A stretch of DNA of 64,000 bases from Trichosphaerium sp. ATCC 40318 (Eukaryota; Discosea; Flabellinia; Trichosidae). Each line of letters starts with the position of its first letter. Position 1 is the stretch's first letter. Made by a program: the position numbers and the translations under genes. Below are positions 44,098-54,728 of the stretch, in pieces. The stretch spans positions 1 to 64,000 of the forward strand of contig JALMLS010000508.1 in assembly GCA_038496445.1 (NCBI GenBank). The letters run 5' to 3'. The notes under the pieces were generated by a model. It was not told the DNA's origin and searched no databases. It was given only the letters and a program-made list of their open reading frames with translations.

Positions 44098-47000
44098 TTA
44101 TTTTGTTTCATAAAAAGCAGCAATACTCGAGAAATAACATAATTCTTGATTTTTCAATAAAATACGAAAACGAAAAATGAAAGGATTCTTGCGTTGTTTT
44201 AAAATAATATGTCGTACCTCCATAGTTGTAGGAAGAGTGAACATAACACTTCCAGTTGGTAAAACCTTCTTTTCTCCGAACTTTCTTCCTTTCTTTAATT
44301 TTTCAACACGTTGGTTGAAAGTGACCTTGTTCATGTCTACTTTGTTTACGCTTGACGCCTCATTCTCCTCAAGTTCTTCACGTGTAGGCATTGGGTTGTC
44401 CATATCCTATAAAATCTCGTTAATGTACTTGGCTATGACAAATAGAGAAACAGAACAAAGCAAAGGTTGAGCTGTACCTCAGCGTCAAAGAAGTGAAGTC
44501 TAGAGCGCTTAGAACTACGCTTTGTGCGGATTCCTTGCTCCATACCAAGAGCACGTCTTTCTTCTGCATCTTGTTGGTCTTTGACTAGATAGGGAGTAAG
44601 AAAAGGTTTAACAGCCGACTTATTGCAAACGTACATTGTTTATCAAGTTGTTGTTCAAACTCTGTTTTGTTGTCTTCATCTGAACTGTAGTAATCTGGTT
44701 TATTAACATCCTCAACAAAGCTATCCTCTTCTGATGAATCAGATAATTCACTATCATCAGAAACACCAAGCTCAGCAACATCCTCTCCTTCATAATTATC
44801 CAAGTCGAACTGAAAAGAAAAAAGGTAAGCCAAACGAAATAAAAAAATTAAAAGAAAACCTCACCTCAGCGTCCAACTCAGCAAGATCTGTTTCATGAGG
44901 ATCAAGTTTGAAAGCTGCATCACTAAGCTTACCAAATCTTGGATCTTGCTTGATATCCTTCGACTAAACAAAGAGTTAGCGCTCACAATATTATTTTTCC
45001 TGAAAAGGGTATACCAATCTTGTTGGCACAGTTCCTGAGAGAGTAGCAGGTTTAGATAACTGTTGTAACCGTTTTTGATCGATAAGACGAGACTCTCTTT
45101 TCTCTTGTAGTTTTTTATTTAGTCTATCTTCAAGCTCACTTGATTTCGCCTGTTGTTTAGATATACGACGCAACTAAGAAGAAAAAAAAATATCAGAATA
45201 AGAAACAACTGTTTTTAGGCTTACCCTATTGTACAAACTGCTGTTTATGAAAAAGCCGTGAATGTGTGCGCGTAAGTAAGGTGTTCCAATGAGTTTTTGA
45301 ATGCCTAGTCTATTGATATCATCCATACTCAAGAACTTATAATCTGTGTATATTTGAGGCTCCTTAGCCTTGTCAAGTTCTTCCTGTAGAAAAAAATAGT
45401 AAGAAAAAAAACTCTTCAGATGTTTTCTATGAGGTGTTCATGACGTACAGTTAATTTATCTAAAAATGAGCACCATTCTGGTGCTGGTCCCATAGAAGGA
45501 ATATAATATGCTTCCAGTTTAGGTTGCTCAAGTGCAACAAGAAGTAATCCTGAAGGAAAATGTCAAAATCAAAGAGTTCTTGATTTGTTCATTTTTTTGA
45601 ATTTCTTTTTTACTTACCAGTGTCTTCGATCATAAATGAATCATTCATGTTGTGCATACCACCTTCTATTGTAGCAAAAGTTTCAAGTGTTTCAGCATCC
45701 CATATCTTAACACTACACAATGATTAAGACCAACAACTAATAAGAAGGAAAAAAATACAGAATGCTCAAAAACTACGCGTACCATCGCCTACAGGTGGAT
45801 ACAATATTTCCTGTTTTAGTATGAAATCTTATATCTGTTATTGGTGTATCATAATTATGATCTTTTAAGCCCATAGGTTTTCTACATAATGTTAAAAAAA
45901 ATAACAAAGTTTTGCTTATAAATTTACCGAGATCTGATATCATATTTTACAATTTGACCACTTTCGCTACCAAGAGCTAATGTGAGTCCATTATCAGAGA
46001 ATCTCAATGATGTAACCTCTGGAACATCTTCAAGAAGACTACAATTGAACAAACATTAGGATTGAAGAGGTACAGACGGGGTTTTAAAATGTTCTTACTC
46101 ATCAGCAACCATTTGATAAATATCATTTCCAACAGGAAGTGTTGAAACAGCACGCTTATCACGTGGATCCCAGCACTCTAATAAACCTTCTTCACCAGCA
46201 AAAGCAAATAAAGAGTACGTAGGACTAATACCAATACACTAAAGTTGAAAATTAGAGAAAAGAGAACAAGCGGTTGCCTTTTGTGTTGGGTTTTTTTTGA
46301 ATAAAAAAAAAAACTTCAAGCAAAAATATCGTACGTTGACACCAGGTAGGTTCGTTTCAAATGGCTTCATGAAACGTCCAATATCAAGATTAAGCCTCCA
46401 TACAGAATTACCTTGTCCACCAACTAGTACATCACAAGTAGAATAGTGATAAGCCAAATCTCGTCCACACTGAAAACAAAGTCAGATTCTTGAACCAAAA
46501 AAAAACTTTGCATTTTCTCGTTGTCATTGTACCTTTGGTACACGCGTTGCGTAATAAGAACCGAACTTAGCATGAAACTCAATAAATCTGTCTTCACGTA
46601 AAAATACAAGTTTTGAAAAATCGTCAGAAAGAATCTAAATAGCGTTTTAGAAGATACTGGAGTGTCTGTGGCACCATGCAAGTGTTTTTAAGTTACCTGA
46701 AATTGAATTGCTTCGGCGTGTAAGACTCTATTAAATTTCTCTGACAGTTCTTCAACGTCAAAACACTTGAGTACAGGCGGGTATCCACCTACAGGTTTTT
46801 TGAATTAGTTTTTAATTTAAAAACTTATGGAACTTCTAAACGTTGTTTAAATTGCGTAATTCGTGCTCTCACCTGTAGCTATTATATGTTTGCCGTCTTT
46901 AGACACCTTCACTTTTGAAACAAACGTAGGAAACTGTAAATCTTGAACCAGGTCTATATTATTGCCTCTTACGCTGCCTAGTTGTATTTTTTAATATAAA

Positions 47001-47174
47001 CAATGCATAGTACGCAAAAATTCTCAAATTCAGAATAGGCGTAAACGTACTTGCTGCTAGTTTCCTTTTCTTTGCCTTACGCGCATTTTTACTCAACCAA
47101 TCAGGTATGGACATGCCATTAGAAACATTGTAAATAGTAACACCATTAGGGGCAATGCTATCTAAACTAGTCAT
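44098..47174 (-). CDS. NOL10: nucleolar WD40 protein NOL10/Enp2
   Basis: A start at 47174 (MTSLDSIAPNGVTIYNVSNG) matches the family start VKIYN-SNG followed by IPDWLS. About a dozen exons follow. Family stretches include ILSDDFSKL, ILREDRFIEFHAKF-like, CGRDLAYHYSTCDVLVGG, VWRLNLDIGRFMKPF, LLECWDPRDKRAVSTL, EDTGLLLVALEQP, PAPEWCSFLDKL, and FKFLSMDDINRLGIQKLIG then LRAYIHGFFINS. The C-terminal half is charged (DDSELSDSSEEDSF) and ends with NQRVEKLKKGRKFGEKK and GSVMFTLPTTME. Enp2 works in the nucleolus in small-subunit processome assembly. The last exon boundary before 44098 is uncertain. The start is only about 100 bp from the divergent protease gene. Confidence 0.85.
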
Positions 47175-47276
47175 TGAAGGTGTATTCTGTCTATTTAGCA
47201 CATCGCAAACTACAGAATTTGGGCAGAAACGCTTTTTGCCAGCAAATCCAATAATTGTTGTGAAACACTTCGTACA
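47175..47276. promoter_or_regulatory. compact bidirectional promoter region
   Basis: About 100 bp separate the chosen NOL10 start on the minus strand from the protease start on the plus strand, so both promoters must share this interval. No CACGTG is seen here. Confidence 0.5.
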
Positions 47277-48967
47277 ATGCATACAGGTATCTTCCTCACG
47301 CTAGTAGCGTGTTTGGCTGTAATTAATGCAGCGTATTCCGAATCTGAACTACACGAGAAGTTTACGCAATTTACGATACAGTACAACAAGGTTTATGAAA
47401 ATGCAGCTATAACGGCAGAGCGTTACGAGATATTCAAGCAAAACGTTTTCCAAATTGAACAATGGAAAAAAGAGAGCAAAGAACGAGGTCTAAATGGTGT
47501 ACCTGGCATCAACAAATTTGCTGATATGACACGCGAGGAGTTTAGAAGTAAAATGCTTCTTCCTGGCTTTTCAGGCGTAAAATTACCATGTTTGGGTCAC
47601 CCAGGATCCTCTGACGCTGTGGAAAGCACAGACAGCGATATTTTTATTGGTAAACAACGCGAAACCACTTCGGTCCAAGATGTCCCTGATTCATTCGACT
47701 GGAGAGACCACGGTACATACAATAAACGTTGAAACGCCAACGAACTAAAACGATACAAAAGGAGCTGTAACGCCGGCTAAAGATCAAGGTACCGCTGGTA
47801 CATGCTGGGCTTTTGGTACAGTTGGTAACATTGAAGGTAAATACAACAAAGCGAATACTTACGTTTGAAGCATGTCTATCGCTTACCGCGCGTATAGGCC
47901 AATGGTTTTTGAAGCACAAAGAACTCATATCTTTGTCTGAAGGTAAGAAAACTGCGCAGCTGTGTGGAATGTTACTTTTACGTTTAAACAACTAATTCGA
48001 TACACAGAACAATTGGTTGATTGTGATCCATTTGATTGCGGTGTTTTTGGAGGTATTTCTCCGACTTTTTTCTTCTTTGTTAAGCTGGCACTCACGTGTT
48101 ACCTAGGGTGGCCTTGTCGCGCTTATGAGTATATTATCAACGTTGGCGGACTTGTAACTGAGGAACAATATCCTTACTGTGTAGGAACAGGTACAATCCT
48201 CAAACAGCTGAAAATCACCGTCTAATGAGTCTAAAAGGTACATGCTATCCTTGTAATGCTCCAGGATGGAATAAAACATTCTGTGGACCAGGTACTTGCA
48301 ATAAACGTTTATTCTCTACGTGTTAATAATGAGGTAGGTCCATTGTACTGCAACAGCACAAAGTATCCTTGCAAGGCCAAGAAAGGTGATAAATTCGATG
48401 CTACCATTTCCGATTGGAAGTTGTTCTCTTCTGATGAAGACGAATTAAAGGCTGCGCTTTATACCAATGGTAAGTAACCTAAGATCAAAACTGCCTAGAG
48501 CAACTTATTGGAATTTCTTTTAGTTCCAATTTCTCATGTTCTACCTTATTGTTATGTTGTGTAATTCTATCAGTTTACCTCTTGTATAGGACCAATATCT
48601 GTTTTAATGGATGCTGATGGATTTCCTTCTCTTCAAAGCCACTCATATGGTATTTACGATCCATGGACTTGTGATAACACCGACTTAAATCACGCGGTAT
48701 TATTGGTTGGATATGGTCAAGATGGAAGTGATCCATACTGGATTGTACGTTAGATACTAGACTGTATTAAGGTAACTGTTTATTTCAAAAGGTTAAGAAT
48801 TCTTGGGGCAAAAAATGGGCTAACGACAACGGTTTCTTTAAACTCAAACGAGGTACATTTCTTTAACGGAAAAAAAAAAAAAAGAAATTGAACGAGAATT
48901 GATTTGTATTTTTCTAGGTAAGGGTACTTGTGGTATCAATGTTATACCTACATCAGCTATTGTATAA
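47277..48967 (+). CDS. papain-family cysteine protease (cathepsin-like)
   Basis: It begins with a signal peptide ([20 protein letters not shown]). The I29 inhibitory propeptide ([15 protein letters not shown], then [13 protein letters not shown]) comes next. The mature enzyme starts near [11 protein letters not shown]. Catalytic Gln and Cys are in [17 protein letters not shown], His is in [12 protein letters not shown], and Asn is in KNSWG. The end is [14 protein letters not shown]-stop. About eight exons are needed; for example [14 protein letters not shown] and LSE|EQLVDC join in frame. It should be a lysosomal or secreted protease activated by loss of the propeptide. The catalytic loop lacks the usual C-G-S-C first cysteine (TAGTC instead). 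Confidence 0.9.
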
Positions 48968-49242
48968 TTATTAATACAAAATTGATTTACAACTCTTTCT
49001 GAGTACGTAAGTAAGATAAACAAACCAAAACCAATACATTTTTTTTCGAATTTTTTGATTGGCTTCAATGACAGTTGACACATTGCATTTTTCACATGAT
49101 CTTCCAAAAAACCATTGCAAATCACTTCAACATATTCTACATCGTTATGACACATATGTTGGATCGCTTTAAGACATCGCAATGCTTTATTCACTGGCCA
49201 TTTTTTTTTCCCTTCTGTAGTCACTTCACAAGGTACCTGCAT
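48968..49242 (-). CDS. possible small gene, unrecognised
   Basis: An open frame from 49242 reads KKWPVNKALRCLKAIQHM, then DVEYVEVICNGFLEDHVKN and LSLKPIKKFEKK, which has coding character. It continues into the last exon of the protease on the other strand, where the reading is no longer convincing. An intron or stop near 49020 may end the real product. Family unknown; it may be spurious. Confidence 0.3.
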
Positions 49243-49499
49243 ATTCTTTCGCGTCGTTAGGAGCCTAAGATACTATTTCACGCCGATTGCATTGTTTTTC
49301 GTCAAAGTTATCGTTTTCCAAACATCTCCGGCGTTTTGTTGTACCCGACAAAGAAGAAAACTACTTGATCAAGTATTCACGTCATTAGTGCATTGTGTTG
49401 GCGCTGTTTGAAGTGTTTTGAAGCACTTTACAAAGTTCTCGTGAACTTCTTTTTTTAGTCATAATTCGTTGTAATCAACTCAAACTAAAGCCCAACGTT
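49243..49499. other. intergenic, promoter of the tectonin gene
   Basis: Short spacer before the ATG at 49500. No specific motif is seen. Confidence 0.4.
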
Positions 49500-50744
49500 A
49501 TGAGGTTACTAGCTATTGCGCTAATAGCCCTTCTTGGCGTTGTGTACACACAAACATTCTCTATAATGACGTCGCAATCACTGCGAGCATGCGCAGGATG
49601 TCGTAAGTCCATGTACGATGGCAAATTCAAGTATTGCACTGGTTACTTTCCTTCTGCGACTATGAAAGGCTGTAGATGGACAGGAGGTAATGGAGAATGC
49701 GTATTTCCGCCTCAAAAGGTTGTAACACAGCCTGAATGTCAAGAACTTTGCAGAAAAGACCAAAGATGTCGTTTCTACAAATCATACGCAAATGCTATTT
49801 GCAACCTTCATTACATGGAAGAGTGCAACCTAGTTGAAGGTTTTGGTATTGGAGATACATACAGAAAGAATGTTGCACCTCCACCTGTACAAAGGTTTTC
49901 GGTCGTTAAAATGGACGGTACACTCCTTACTCTGTCAGCTGGAAGATTTCTATGGGGAACAAATAAGGGAAATAACATCTACGTTCGAACAGATAGCTCA
50001 TGGAGAAGTGTCGGTGCTGGTATGAAACTGGTTTCTTCCTCACCTACTGGGCTTGTTCTTGCTCTTACGACAACTGGTTTTGTCGCGCAACGTACTGGTA
50101 TTACTGTACGTCCAGAATTCAGTTCTTGCTTTTTTTTTTTTTTTGGGTTGACATTTTTTTTTACTTCTTTTAGGCTTTTGCACCTCAAGGCACAAAGTGG
50201 CTGTTTCAAGGTATGACTAATGTAGTTCATCTATCTGCTTGTGCTTTCAATACAGTATGGGCAACGCAGTCAACAGGCGTTGTGATGTATCGTAACTCTA
50301 TCCAAAAATGGGTCAAGGTACTATGTGTTTCGCGAAATTGTGACTCTTCTCTTCTCTACCAACTACTGAATGTAGTAATCTAATACACTTTAGGTACCAG
50401 GAACTACAATGTTCGAGGTATCTTGTACCCCAGAAGGACATGTATACGCCATAAACCGGGGTAGAAGGCTCATGATGCGTCAAGGAACAACAATTACAAA
50501 TCGCATGGGAACTGGTTGGGTTCTAGATCCAAATGCTAGTTTCAGTGCTTTGTCACATGCTGTTTGTGTGCATGGTGTTTACTACGTTGACACAGCTGGA
50601 CGTCTATGGAGGAAGGCTCCAGGTAAAGATGTTTACCAGTTTATTTCTGGTGTAAGCCTTTTGAGAAAAGTAACTTGTGGATACCCATTTCAACTTTATG
50701 TTGTTAATAGTTCAGGTTCTATCTTCAAGCTCAACTTTGTGTAA
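49500..50744 (+). CDS. secreted protein with PAN/Apple-like module and tectonin repeats
   Basis: Exons 49500-50105, 50174-50317 and 50394-50744 give 367 codons in frame. Signal peptide MRLLAIALIALLGVVYT. A cysteine-rich segment follows, with a PAN/Apple-like stretch (QPECQELCRKDQRCRFY). The C-terminal two thirds are tectonin-type beta-propeller repeats: TDSSWRSVGAGMKLVSSSPT, RNSIQKWVKVPG, LYVVNSSGSIFKL. Tectonins bind sugars such as LPS; PAN modules bind proteins or carbohydrates. It is probably an extracellular lectin, possibly for recognising bacteria or self. The combination is not one I recognise. Confidence 0.8.
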
Positions 50745-51208
50745 TAAACGAGAGGACACATTTATTGCATTTATCTCACTTGGTTTTTTATTCTGTTTAC
50801 TCTTTGTGAACTTATTGCTGTTTATTTTTATTGTCCCATCCTAAAAACTCTAATGTTGAGCACGTGCTGTTGAGTACGCATTCATAGAAAAAGCAAAGAA
50901 AAACAGCTTCTGGCTGTATGTTTGAGCAATAAAGATACTTGTAATTTAGTCGGCTGAGACGGTAAAAGTGGATTAATTGCACCTTTTTTTAGATTCTGAC
51001 TTTTGGCTAGCCTGAATTAAAATATTGGTCTAGAAATCCGCGGCTTCACGTGATTGCACTGCTATTTTGAACAATTACAAGTGAGCCTAGAATATGCCAA
51101 GAAAGTTGTGAAGAGAAAGATGGTATTTTAATTGTTTTGACTAGTCAACTGGGTATAGAGCTACTGTGGTGCGATTCAGTTCATTTATATCGCGTTTTCA
51201 GCAATAGT
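50745..51208. other. intergenic
   Basis: CACGTG boxes near 50862 and 51048. No coding is seen. Confidence 0.5.
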
Positions 51209-52291
51209 ATGGCTAGCGAATGTATTCTGACAAGAGATACACCAAATTCGCTGTTGAGTGTATTTACAGTTAAAAAACCTTTGGAATGGCTTACAGAGGT
51301 AGATATTGTTGTCTTGTTACTATGCATGCTTGCTTACGTGGTACAAAAACAAAAAACGCGTCCAAACATTCTAATTACGCTAGATATCGCTCTCCCTATA
51401 CGTCCAGATGGTATTTTTTTGTCTTTTAGCGATTTTATTCTATTGTAAACTGAGTACAGTCTACGAAGGTACGGAATGCGCTCTTTTTATCACTGTTAGC
51501 TATGTCAACGTATCAATGGCTACTTTATTCATTTATTCTTTATAATTGATTTATTGACGCTATCGTTAAGAGTCAGTAACTATTGCCACTGCTGTTGGGG
51601 TGTATATACAATCAAAAACGATTTTAAGCAAGACATCAACGTTTGTGCCAAAAAATGAAATTTCAGCCGTTATTTTAAACGAAGGTACTTATTGACTACC
51701 AACACTAGCGAATTAATTATCCAAACATCTTAGTAGTATTTTTGATTTAGACATGTCACGTGTCATGTTTTTTTTTTGGCAGTATTTTGTTTTTTGCTTC
51801 AATTAATTAAGTTTGTTACGTTACAGTCATCAACACTCATTGGAGTATCGGAACCTGAATTGCTGTTTCATTTGGCTGTTTTTTGGCACACCTACAAACT
51901 TTTCTTGTATTTTGAAAAGAATACTATTTTTTGATTTAGACAAAGTATCCTTCTATGCAATTGAGTTTGCTAATTAATACAAGGTATACGTCTATTTAAT
52001 ATTGTATATTACATTGCTATTATAAAGAAGGATTGTGAGACAATGGCTGTCGTGTTCGAGGTGCAATATGGAAACTTACACTTTTCTCTTTTTTTTCTGG
52101 ATAGTTTTTCTGATTGTTTATTTAGACAATTCTGCCCAGGCTCGATACATTATTACCTGTTTATAGTAAGTAATACAACATATATGTATGGTAAATATTC
52201 TAATATTCGTTTCAAGAGAAGATGGCGGAGGAATTTCCACCCACGTCTAAAAAATTGTAGCATAAAAACCATGGGTCAGAGTCCAAACTAG
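51209..52291 (+). CDS. PIGH: PIG-H-like subunit of GPI-GlcNAc transferase
   Basis: The start MASECILTRDTPNSLLSVFT (51209) is followed by a hydrophobic stretch (DIVVLLLCMLAYVV). The PIG-H core then reads PDESVTIATAVGVYIQ and FVPKNEISAVILNE, the equivalents of the EESLLV-GVQ and FI-VKDIVINE strands of known PIG-H. C-terminal exons give MAVVFE|TILPRLDTLLPVYR, matching the VVVF-PRL-LVYR end, then a short basic tail to 52291. The middle exon near 51930-51975 could not be joined with certainty. PIG-H acts on the ER membrane in the first step of GPI-anchor synthesis. Confidence 0.7.
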
Positions 52292-52866
52292 TATCATACG
52301 CTTAAAAACAAAGTTCGACAAAGTTGAGTGAAAGTTTGCTGCTCCATTAGTTTACCATCAAGTGAGATACTCTTTACGAGTATCGTACTACTGTTCTTTT
52401 AAGTGTCCTTAATTTTTTTAACAATTGGAGCTGCCTTCCAGGACACACAAGTTAAAACAAGGTAATCTGTGGAATAAAGTTTTTTTGTAATAGTGCAAGC
52501 GAAGCAGAGTTCAAAAGAGGTGTAGTTATAAAAGTATGTGAATTTTATTTAAGGCTTTTAATCATTTAGAGAGCTTTCTGTGATTAATTCTTATAACTCA
52601 CATGTACAGCTTACACCTCTGTACGATACATGTAAAACTTTAGGTCTTCTTCTGAAAAAAACACAGTACCATGCGCTAAAAGCAAACGTCAAACTCTTTG
52701 TTCATTGTAAAGAAACAAGAAAACTTACCTTGATTCACACTGATAATCACGTGTACCTTCTATCTTTTGGCATTCGAAAGTCATACACCTATGGCGAAAT
52801 TTAAGAAATACGAGCGCAATCCTATTTGTAAGACAAGAGTTTTTTTTCAAACGAACAAAGGACTTG
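52292..52866 (+). other. spacer with a possible small gene at 52580-52804
   Basis: A 74-codon frame reads INSYNSHVQLTPLYDTCKTL and VKLFVHCKETRKLTLIHTD, ending SYTYGEI-stop, preceded by a ttag acceptor. It has coding character and could be the last exon of a small unrecognised gene, but no first exon is clear. Confidence 0.35.
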
Positions 52867-54316
52867 TCAATTTTCACTGTCCAAAGGAACGTACGAGCAA
52901 GTGCCCTTTTGATAGTCTATTACAGGAGTAATACAAACTCTTCCTGGTCCGGGTGAAGGCGTAGGCTCAATAGTTGCAGGAGCACATGTTGGTGGATCTA
53001 TGGAAAACTGTTAAGAAACCAAAAAGGACTCAAAAAAAATACAAGTTTGTCTACCTGTTGGTGGAGGTGTTGGTTTAAAGTGGCGCCAAAAGTCGGTATT
53101 AATATCTCCGTTTCCTCGGACTGGGAGAGTATCATCAAAAGGTGCTTGTGTAACTCTCCAGTTAACCCTATTAAGAAATTAATAAGAAAGCACAAACTTT
53201 CTTTCTTTCTTTTTTGAAATGCTTTTTAACACGTTAAACTTACCATGTGCCCATAGACAACGCTCTACTTTTACCGCTTGCTCCAAATCCGAACTAAAAA
53301 AAATTTTGTCAGATTCCCACTTGGCAGTTTTTTGAGCTGCTATTTATCCCAGCTGCGTTTTTACAAGGGTAGCGTACCTGTGCACATTTATCAGGGGCTT
53401 GGACAATGTCTATAATGGCAGGATACCAAGGATTATCAGTAGCCGATCTTCCGTGAGGTCTGATTGCTGTAAGTGTACCTGTAAAGAAATCAAGTGAGAA
53501 AAAGCAAATCGACTTCGCTGAAAAAAACACGTGCCACTGAAATCACAAGAACATAACCAACCTAAATACCTGTTTAAACTATTTACTGTATTGTGGCTAT
53601 AAAACTTCTACACGTACAATCAGAATTGACTTGCGGAGTAAGGTCATTATCGTAGCCTAAAGGGAGGTAAAAAATGAGAGGAAAAAAAAGCAAAGGCAGA
53701 AGTGCTTTAACTTACATTCATTGCGAAGCTGTTTGACCACGGAGTATGGGCTATTTAGATCACTACAATCACCAATATCGTTGAAGGTAATATCGACATC
53801 GAAGACAATATCAGTATCGAACAAACTACATCACAACGTTAGAACCAAAAAATGAAAAGCGTGAAAAAAACATGAATATCACGAGAAAAAAAGAAGAATT
53901 CTAGTTTGGTTTGTTTTACCTCACAATCCTTCCAGTTAATTGAGCTGAGCGTTTACCACCTTCACTTTCTAATGAAAGTGTAGGTTCAGGAGCATAAGGA
54001 GGGTTTGAGAACACAAGGTAGCGGCTTATTCCTGGGAGCCTAGAATCTTTTTTAGTTCTTCTCTAGCACTGTACAAAACGTACCAGAAGCTATGTTGTTC
54101 ATCACAATGTCTCTCTTGACAGCATGCATCCGAAGAGTAGTTAGAAGAGAGCCTAAATGTTAGTTTAGTCTTAGCACAAACAAGTAATGCGTACACATAT
54201 TCGTAGTCGCCTTGAGGCCAGTCTAGTACTGTATCACACGCATCTTTATTCTCATAACACAAGGCTAATGTAATAAGTGCTGCAGCGGAGAAGAAGAGAA
54301 TATTTGAGTAAGACAT
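52867..54316 (-). CDS. secreted protein with proline-rich C-terminus
   Basis: The ATG at 54316 begins a signal peptide (MSYSNILFFSAAALITLALC). About seven exons follow, reading DACDTVLDWPQGDYEYV, VFSNPPYAPEPTLSLESEGG, FDTDIVFDVDITFNDIGDCS, GTLTAIRPHGRSATDNPWYP, SGKSRALSMGTWVNWRVTQ and a proline/threonine-rich tail (TIEPTPSPGPGRVC) to a TGA at 52867. The family is not recognised. The acidic, beta-rich centre with WVNWRV suggests an extracellular adhesion or binding domain. Confidence 0.65.
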
Positions 54317-54728
54317 CAAGAGAAGAGGTGTGAAGCTTGTAGTTGTATGAAACGTATGTAATTATCTCCAGCACGTGAATTTTCAAAACGTGTACTACAC
54401 GGAGGTTCCAGAAAACTACAAATAATACGTAGTCACGTGTTTCGTGCAATTGTTTGAAGTCTTGAGGAAATAGGTAGCAAAATATGGTAAAAACCAAAAA
54501 AAGTCATTGAAAGCAACTCCTCGAGTTTATTTCACGTTCCACTGTTATTGTTTAGATAATATTATGGCTCAAGGTTTTACATGGTCCGAATTGCATGATT
54601 TTTTTTCAGGATGCAATCAAAGTGACTTAAAGCAAATCGCTTTAAATTGTAGTACAATTATGTGGGTGTTATTCTGAGCGTCTCTCGTCGCTGTTACTGA
54701 TGTATTGGGGTAACGCTTTTGATTCTGA
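54317..54728. other. divergent intergenic region
   Basis: It contains two CACGTG boxes (near 54372 and 54434) between the secreted-protein gene and the repeat-nuclease gene. A short frame at 54563 (MAQGFTWSELHDFFSG) is not joined to anything. Confidence 0.45.
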
